From an uncultured Actinomycetes bacterium (lineage in GTDB: Bacteria; Actinomycetota; Thermoleophilia; Solirubrobacterales; Solirubrobacteraceae), in NCBI GenBank assembly GCA_937888775.1, contig CALAQT010000025.1:1-17171 (forward strand): 17,171 nt of DNA, read 5' to 3'. The notes under the pieces are model-generated. The model did not search any database and was not told the DNA's origin. It was given only the letters and a program-made list of their open reading frames with translations. Shown here one piece after another: positions 1 to 4,770 of this stretch. A program made the translations under genes and the position numbers. The stretch's first letter is position 1; each line of letters opens with the position of its first letter.

Positions 1-675
1 CCGATCTGTCAGCGGCGCGCCGGCCAGCGTGCCCGGCGCGCAGATCGCCGGGTCGGTCACGTCGGCGCTGGCGAGAAGCAGCGCGGCGCTGGACCCCGGC
101 GTCTGGTCCAGCAGCTGCCCGGCTCCGGCGTCCGGCGGGCGCTCGATCCGCACCGGTCCTGACCAGAGGCCGTCCTGGTAGGGGATCCGCAGCGCGACGG
201 CCAGGCGCCACCAGAGATCGATCACTCGGGGCAACCCGGCGACTGGTCCGCCACCGAAGCCGAAGTCCCGCTTGTAGGCGATCGCCGAGTGCGCCTCCCA
301 GGTGATCCGCAACGGGGTCATGTAGGGCAGACCGCCCATCGAGGTCGCGGTCGCAAACGTGTAGCCGCCGAGCTCGGCGTAGCTGTTTGGATGCGTCAGC
401 AGATCCGCGCCGGATGCGCCGACGTGCCCGCTGCTGGGGTCACCGGGACCTCCGTACTCACTGGCCCCGACCAGCCGCCCGGTGCCGGGCGGCCCGAGCG
501 CGATCGGCCCGGCACCACCGCCGGCCGGCGCGGCGCAACCGCCACCGGCCCCGAACCCGGTGATCAGCAGCGCCAGCACCCCAGCCCCGATGCCGACCAC
601 CACTACCGAGCCCATGGCCGCGGCGGCGATGATTGTCAGCTTGCCGGCCAGACGCCGCGGTGCCACCGTGCTCAT
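1..675 (-). CDS. Membrane-anchored exported protein, possible double-psi barrel domain (3' part missing)
   Basis: Seen: a minus-strand frame opens at an ATG (675-673) and stays open for 225 codons to the window edge, so the C-terminus is missing. The start reads MSTVAPRRLAGKLTII, followed by a long hydrophobic run of A, V, G, I and L up to about residue 43. This looks like a signal anchor, with a cysteine soon after (GGGCAAP). The exported part contains HPNSYAELGG, MGGLPYMTPLRITW, YKRDFGFGGGPV and RVIDLWWRLA. Inference: the 'KRDxGxGG...IDLW' pattern recalls secreted RlpA-like/double-psi barrel domains attached to actinobacterial wall-lytic or conjugation-associated proteins, but I cannot confirm the family. 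No Shine-Dalgarno sequence is visible; the region just upstream is AT-rich. It diverges from the J-domain gene. Confidence 0.6.
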   Translation of the reverse strand, partial: MSTVAPRRLAGKLTIIAAAAMGSVVVVGIGAGVLALLITGFGAGGGCAAPAGGGAGPIALGPPGTGRLVGASEYGGPGDPSSGHVGASGADLLTHPNSYAELGGYTFATATSMGGLPYMTPLRITWEAHSAIAYKRDFGFGGGPVAGLPRVIDLWWRLAVALRIPYQDGLWSGPVRIERPPDAGAGQLLDQTPGSSAALLLASADVTDPAICAPGTLAGAPLTDR

Positions 676-794
676 GGCCAATCAAAATAAATAATAAATA
701 TTGTTGTTGAGACGAATTGAAGCTTATTTGTTACAGGTTCGTGCCCGCGAACGCTCGGCATCCGCCACAACCTCCTCGCTAACGTAAGTTGGTC
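676..794. promoter_or_regulatory. AT-rich divergent intergenic region
   Basis: The stretch from about 678 to 735 is almost all A and T (for example AAATAAATAATAAATATTG), in sharp contrast to the GC-rich surroundings. It separates the divergent starts at 675 (minus) and 795 (plus) and is the natural place for both promoters. TATTAT-like hexamers occur on the minus strand, but no clean -35/-10 pair with proper spacing can be assigned. AT tracts like this can also bind nucleoid proteins; that is inference. Confidence 0.4.
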
Positions 795-2051
795 ATGGCT
801 CGGATCCTCGACGTCGAACAAGCGCTGCTGCTGCTGGAGCTCGAACCGCCGTTCGATCAGCGCGCGGTCCAGCTGGCGCGACGCCGGATGGCCAAGCGCT
901 GGCACCCTGACATCGCACCGTCGGGACGCCAGCACGAGCACCAGCGACACCTGCAGGCGATCAACGAGGCCGCCGACCAGCTGGCCGAGCTGGCCGAGAC
1001 CTCGCGCGGCGGGCGAGTCACCCGCAATGCGGTCAAGGTCTCGGCCGCTGCCACCCGCCGGGCCCGCGCAGACGCCGGCCGCCGAGCCTACGAGGAGGAG
1101 CAGCGCGCGCAGGCGGCCGCCGAGGACCGGGCCAAGCACGATCCGTTCGGTTCGCGGGTCCCCGACCACTCCGTCGTGCACCGCTACGCACGCTGCCTGT
1201 CCTACCCCGAGTGGGGGGTCGGGACGGTCAGCGGGATCTACTTCTCCGGCGACGAGGAGGATGTCCAGCAGTGGGCGCGGCTGATGTTTGCGGTCGGGGT
1301 GCGCACCGTGCCCGCCGGATCACTGCAGTTCGTGGACTTCTCCAAGCCCGATCCGGCCGCCGATCGGGTCCAGCGCTTCATGACCGCCGCCCAGCACGCG
1401 CTGGCCGAGGGCGACGCCGAACTGGCCGCCAAGCGACTGGTCTACGCGCGGGACGCCGAGCCCAACAACCCGGTGGTGCTCAGATTGATGACCGCCGCGT
1501 TCTGGCAGGCCGGGAACCTGCCCGCGGCCGCGCGGACGGTGCGCGACTGGGCGCGGGTCGACACCGACCGTCCCACCCCCGAGCGGTTCGCCTCACGCAT
1601 CTACGAGGACATGGGCGCGATCGATCTCGCCGCCGACGCGGCCGTGCGCGCCACCGAGCGGGCGCCCGCCGACGCGTCGGCCTGGGAGCGGCTGGGACGG
1701 CTGCGGCTGCGGCTGATGGACCGCTCCGGCGCGATCATCGCGCTCGAGCACGCGCGGCGGGTGGGACCCTCGCTGGAGGGCCTGCTCGACCTGGCGCTCG
1801 CCTATCACCTCGCCGGCGACATCGGCGCCGAGGTATCGACCGCCGAGGCGGCGACCTTGATCGAGCCCGAGTCACCCGCCGCGTGGTCGACCTACGCCCA
1901 CGCGTTGGCACGCACCGACCGAATCGCCGAGTGCGAGCGCGTCTGCCGCCACGCGCTGACGCTCAGCGAGGACGCCGAGGTCGCAGAGCTGCTGGAACGG
2001 GTCTTGGCCGAGCGGCCGCGCGGACTGTCCGAGCGCAGCGCTGCCGCTTAG
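795..2051 (+). CDS. J-domain-like protein with TPR repeats
   Basis: Seen: 418 residues from ATG 795; an in-frame TTG at 789 would add two residues, and neither has a clear ribosome site. The N-terminus (about residues 3-60) reads like a short J-domain: a helix with LLLLELEPPF, a basic helix ending RRRMAKRW, the diagnostic HPD at 37-39, then a helix with INEAADQLAELA. A charged stretch rich in R, A and E follows, then a middle segment (about 110-175) of no recognised family with WGVGTVSGIYFSGDEEDVQQW. From about residue 190 to 400 there are helical pairs of TPR character (ALAEGDAELAAKRLVYARDAEPNNP, in two halves; then AERAPADASAWERLGRLRLR-like units). Known: the HPD loop stimulates DnaK ATPase, and TPRs bind protein partners. 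Inference: an Hsp70 co-chaperone or adaptor. No dnaK lies nearby; the next gene, on the other strand, is a GroES-like chaperonin. Confidence 0.75.
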   Translation: MARILDVEQALLLLELEPPFDQRAVQLARRRMAKRWHPDIAPSGRQHEHQRHLQAINEAADQLAELAETSRGGRVTRNAVKVSAAATRRARADAGRRAYEEEQRAQAAAEDRAKHDPFGSRVPDHSVVHRYARCLSYPEWGVGTVSGIYFSGDEEDVQQWARLMFAVGVRTVPAGSLQFVDFSKPDPAADRVQRFMTAAQHALAEGDAELAAKRLVYARDAEPNNPVVLRLMTAAFWQAGNLPAAARTVRDWARVDTDRPTPERFASRIYEDMGAIDLAADAAVRATERAPADASAWERLGRLRLRLMDRSGAIIALEHARRVGPSLEGLLDLALAYHLAGDIGAEVSTAEAATLIEPESPAAWSTYAHALARTDRIAECERVCRHALTLSEDAEVAELLERVLAERPRGLSERSAAA

Positions 2052-2188
2052 CCCAGACCCGGTTTGCCGGTGCCGCCCCCCGGTTTGTCGTTCGCGGTTC
2101 GGAGGCGAAAATGGCGCGGTGAAGCGAGATGGCGGGGCTCTGGGCGCCAGCGGGCGTCGCTGTCATGAGCGCGAGTCGCAATTCAGAC

Positions 2189-2237
2189 GGTCAACTTCTC
2201 ACTCGTGCGCGCCCAGAGGACGAGTGCGAAGTTGGCC
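2189..2237. repeat. Long hairpin 1 of a two-hairpin family
   Basis: Arm 2189-2206 (GGTCAACTTCTCACTCGT) faces arm 2220-2237 across a 13 nt loop. The reverse complement of the second arm matches the first at 16 of 18 positions. There is no T-run beside it, so a simple terminator is not obvious. It lies about 140 bp after the J-TPR stop. Confidence 0.6.
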
Positions 2238-2246
2238 GCGATCATC

Positions 2247-2300
2247 ACGGTCAACTTCTCAACCGGCGTTTCAGCGTGCACCGGGTGCGATGTTGACCGG
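2247..2300. repeat. Long hairpin 2 of a two-hairpin family
   Basis: Arm 2247-2268 contains CGGTCAACTTCTCAACCGG, and arm 2279-2300 is its imperfect reverse complement (17 of 22 positions), across a 10 nt loop. The first arm shares GGTCAACTTCTCA with hairpin 1, so four related arms occur within 115 bp in alternating orientation. This resembles a small palindromic intergenic repeat family (REP- or MITE-like); the family is not recognised. Confidence 0.5.
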
Positions 2301-2346
2301 ATCCATCCCTCGGCTCGGGGGTCATATACGGCCGGCCTAGCCAGCA

Positions 2347-2500
2347 CCCTCTCACCAGCGCCGTTTCTCTCCCCGCACACGGCGTCGGCGCAATCGCTCC
2401 CTACCCCCTTCACCAGCGCGGTTTCTCGCCCTTCGCTCCGAGGACCGCCGCGGCGTCACAATCCCTTCCCACCCCTTCACCAAGCGCCGTTTCTCGCCCC
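2347..2500. repeat. Three degenerate tandem copies of a ~60-68 bp unit
   Basis: A core of the form CACCAGCGCCGTTTCTC recurs at 2353, 2411 and 2478 (the last with one extra base: CACCAAGCG). The second and third copies also share an upstream CAATCnCTnCC segment (2391 and 2459), which gives a period near 68 bp; the first step is 58 bp. Together with the hairpins at 2189-2300, this fills the ~490 bp gap 2052-2545. I see no convincing gene in that gap. Confidence 0.5.
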
Positions 2501-2545
2501 ACATGCCGACGCCCGCCAAGGTACCGCCGGCAACGAGCACTCAGG

Positions 2546-2929
2546 TCAGGCGATCGAGCCGTCGCGCCCGCAGACTGGGCAGGACTCCTCGGGGCCGAGT
2601 GGCCGTCCCCCGCACCCCGGGCAATCCTCGATGCGCTCGAGCACGCCGAGCAGCTCGCCGACGCGGCAGACGAGCAGACGCTCCTCGTCGACCTCAACCC
2701 AGGAACCGGCGGAGGCCGGGAAGACGACATGGTCGCCGGGGCGGACCGGCATGCTGATGCCCACGTGATCCCACCAATCCAGTCCGGGGCCGACCGCGAG
2801 CACGATCCCGTGCTGGGGCGGCGGCTCGTCGGAACCGGGCGGAACAAGCAGTCCCGAGCGGCGCACGCGGTCGGGATCGAGCTCCTTGATCACAACGCGA
2901 TCGAACAGTGGTCGAAGCTGGTTACGCAT
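2546..2929 (-). CDS. GroES-like (Cpn10) co-chaperonin with C-terminal zinc ribbon
   Basis: Seen: 127 residues from ATG 2929, with a purine-rich AAAGAG just upstream. Residues 5-97 follow the Cpn10 fold order: LRPLFDRVVIKE at the start, GLLVPPG before the mobile-loop position, GIVLAVGPG, then VRPGDHVVFPASAG. The E-rich end of the domain is followed by an addition not found in standard GroES (about 95-100 residues). It holds two CxxC pairs, C103-x2-C106 and C117-x2-C120, a zinc-ribbon or rubredoxin-like knuckle. Known: GroES caps GroEL during folding. Inference: a specialised or divergent co-chaperonin; the mobile-loop segment (GSDEPPPQH) is proline-rich and unlike the usual GroEL-binding IVL-type loop. 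No groEL lies beside it. It diverges from nucS across a repeat-filled spacer. Confidence 0.8.
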   Translation of the reverse strand: MRNQLRPLFDRVVIKELDPDRVRRSGLLVPPGSDEPPPQHGIVLAVGPGLDWWDHVGISMPVRPGDHVVFPASAGSWVEVDEERLLVCRVGELLGVLERIEDCPGCGGRPLGPEESCPVCGRDGSIA

Positions 2930-2956
2930 CGTGCTCTTTGATCATAAGGACCCGTG

Positions 2957-3054
2957 CCGCCGTAACGTCCCTTCGGTCCGGCGGACCCACACCGCCGTAA
3001 CGTCCCTTCGGTCCGGCGGACCCACACCGCCGTAACGTCCCTTCGGTCCGGCGG
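2957..3054. repeat. Three tandem 35 bp repeats with internal palindromes in a divergent promoter region
   Basis: Units start at 2957, 2992 and 3027. The first two are identical over 35 bp; the third stops after 28 bp, all identical. Each unit begins CCGCCG and carries CGGCGG 16 nt later, so each can form a 6 bp GC stem. The array lies in the 143 bp between the groES-like start (2929) and the nucS start (3073), ending 18 bp before nucS. It could be an operator array, repeated hairpins in a leader, or a minisatellite. Confidence 0.85.
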
Positions 3055-3072
3055 CGACCATAGGCTGTACCC

Positions 3073-3762
3073 ATGCGACTGATGATCGCCCGCTGTTCGA
3101 TCGCTTATTCGGGGCGCCTGAGCACCCAGCTGGCCGAGGCGACGCGACTGCTGATGTTCAAGGCCGACGGCACCTTCATGGTCTTCTCAGATCACGGCGG
3201 CCCGAGTGTCAAGCCGCTGAACTGGATGACCCCGCCGACGGTCATAGACGAATCCCGTGGGCGGATCGTCGTACGCAAACGGGCCGGGGCCAGCGAGGAG
3301 CGGCTGGAGATCTCGGTCGCCGAGATCCTGTCTGACGTGACGCACGAGATGGGCTCGCCCGGAGCCGACGTGGCGCTGGCCAAGGACGGCGTCGAGGCCC
3401 ACCTCCAGGAGCTGCTGGCCGAGACACCCGAATGGTGTGGCGAAGGGCTGCGGCTGGTCCGCCGCGAGTGGCCGACCGACATCGGTCCGGTCGATCTCAT
3501 GTGCCGCGATGAGCAGGCGGCGTGGGTGGCCGTCGAGATCAAGCGGGTGGCGGGGATCGAGGCAGTCGAGCAGCTGACCCGGTATCTGGAGCGAATCCGA
3601 CTTGATCCCGCGTTCGCGAGTTGTCGCGGAGTGCTGGCCGCCCAGTCGATCAAGCCTCAGGCCCGCGTGCTGGCCGGGGCGCGCGAGATCGCGTGCGTCG
3701 AGGTCGACCTGATGGTGCTGCGAGGCGAGCGCGTGCCTGACCTGAGATTGTTTGCGGCATGA
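3073..3762 (+). CDS. nucS: Mismatch-specific endonuclease NucS/EndoMS
   Basis: Seen: 229 residues, the usual length of the family. The N-terminal domain opens MRLMIARCSIAYSGRL, with ATRLLMFKADG and KPLNWM (residues 47-52), all typical of NucS. The C-terminal RecB-like nuclease core has D141 (GPVDLMCRD), then E155 and K157 in VAVEIKR, the expected D-x13-E-x-K site. The protein ends LRLFAA, similar to the short sliding-clamp-binding tail of actinobacterial NucS. Known: NucS cuts both strands at G-T, G-G and T-T mismatches and replaces MutS/MutL in many actinobacteria and archaea. The start ATG lies 18 bp after the tandem repeats, with no strong Shine-Dalgarno. Its stop overlaps the start of the next gene, which implies translational coupling. 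Confidence 0.95.
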   Translation: MRLMIARCSIAYSGRLSTQLAEATRLLMFKADGTFMVFSDHGGPSVKPLNWMTPPTVIDESRGRIVVRKRAGASEERLEISVAEILSDVTHEMGSPGADVALAKDGVEAHLQELLAETPEWCGEGLRLVRREWPTDIGPVDLMCRDEQAAWVAVEIKRVAGIEAVEQLTRYLERIRLDPAFASCRGVLAAQSIKPQARVLAGAREIACVEVDLMVLRGERVPDLRLFAA

Positions 3763-4529
3763 CCGATCCGCCCGCTGTTCTCACCGAGCGCCGCGAGCGC
3801 GTGCTCTTGATCACGATCAATCGCCCCGACCAGCGTAACGCCATCAACGCCGCCGTTGCCGGGGGAATCGCAGCCGCGCTCGACGAGCTCGACGGGAATG
3901 CCGAGCTGGTCGTCGGCGTCCTGACCGGCGCCGGCAAGGGGTTCTGCGCCGGCATGGACCTGAAGGCGTTCGTCGCCGGCGAATCGCCCCATGTGGGTGA
4001 TCGCGGCTTTGCCGGAATCACCCAGCGCGCCGCCGCCAAACCGCTGATCGCCGCGATCGAGGGGTTCGCCGTGGCCGGTGGCCTGGAGGTGGCGCTGGCC
4101 TGCGACCTGATCGTCGCGGCGCGCGGCGCCAGGCTCGGGATCCCTGAGGTCAAGCGCTCGCTGGTGGCGGCGGGCGGTGGGCTGCTGCGCCTCCCACGCG
4201 TGCTGCCCCGCAACATCGCGATGGAGCTGGCGCTCACCGGCGACCCGATCGACGCCGAGCGCGGGTTCGAGCTCGGGCTCGTGAACCGGCTCACCGAGCC
4301 CGGCGGCGCGCTGGAGGGTGCACTGGAGCTGGCCGCCACGATCGCCGTCAACGCACCGCTGGCCCTGGCCGCCTCCAAGCGGATCCTCAACGAGTCGCTC
4401 GATTGGCCTCCAAGCGAGTTCTTCGCCCGCCAGGGCGAGATCACGGGTCCGGTGATGGCCTCCGAGGATGCGCGCGAGGGTGCGACCGCATTCGCTGAGA
4501 AGCGCTCCCCCGTGTGGAAGGGCCGCTAG
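3759..4529 (+). CDS. Enoyl-CoA hydratase/isomerase (crotonase) family protein
   Basis: Seen: 256 residues, standard crotonase length. Start motif LITINRPDQRNAIN; oxyanion-hole segment GKGFCAGMDLKAF (60-71); second oxyanion segment EGFAVAGGLEVALACDL (101-117). Both hydratase-type acids are present, E110 (GGLE) and E130 (GIPE). The C-terminus has PLALAASKRILNES. Known: the family acts on CoA thioesters, typically hydrating 2-enoyl-CoA in fatty-acid or amino-acid breakdown; the exact substrate cannot be read here. The start overlaps the nucS stop by ATGA, so the two are probably co-transcribed, although their functions look unrelated. At the 3' end its TAG shares a CTAG with the stop of the converging minus-strand gene. 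Confidence 0.92.
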   Translation: MTDPPAVLTERRERVLLITINRPDQRNAINAAVAGGIAAALDELDGNAELVVGVLTGAGKGFCAGMDLKAFVAGESPHVGDRGFAGITQRAAAKPLIAAIEGFAVAGGLEVALACDLIVAARGARLGIPEVKRSLVAAGGGLLRLPRVLPRNIAMELALTGDPIDAERGFELGLVNRLTEPGGALEGALELAATIAVNAPLALAASKRILNESLDWPPSEFFARQGEITGPVMASEDAREGATAFAEKRSPVWKGR

Positions 4530-4770
4530 CGGGGCGCGGTCACGCTCATGGTCAGCGGTCGTCCGGTCCCCTTGGCCACGATGATCTTGATGCGGGGGCC
4601 CAGGAATCGGTTGGCGTGGTACAGGCGGCGTCCGAGAGCGTTCAGGCCGATGTCGATCTGACGGTGTCGTCCTGCGCCCAGCGTGTCGGTGGTCCTTCCG
4701 ATCGTGGCGGTGCTTGTGCGGGCATGGTTGCGGTCACCCGGAGCGTTCTGGGTGTGCCGGCCGACGGTGA

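Noticed and set aside
289..690. Plus-strand frames opposite the left-edge gene
   Set aside because: The minus frame gives a signal anchor and sensible protein composition; the plus frames give R/G/P-rich shadows.
2205..2768. A 187-codon plus-strand frame in the gap and over the groES-like gene
   Set aside because: Low-complexity P/S/R/T translation, running antisense into a well-supported Cpn10 gene and through hairpins and repeats.
2957..3054. CRISPR array
   Set aside because: The 35 bp units are directly contiguous with no spacers, only three occur, and no cas genes are near.
3650..4444. A long minus-strand frame opposite the enoyl-CoA hydratase
   Set aside because: S/A/P/R-rich composition typical of antisense GC-rich DNA; the plus strand has a complete crotonase with its active-site residues.
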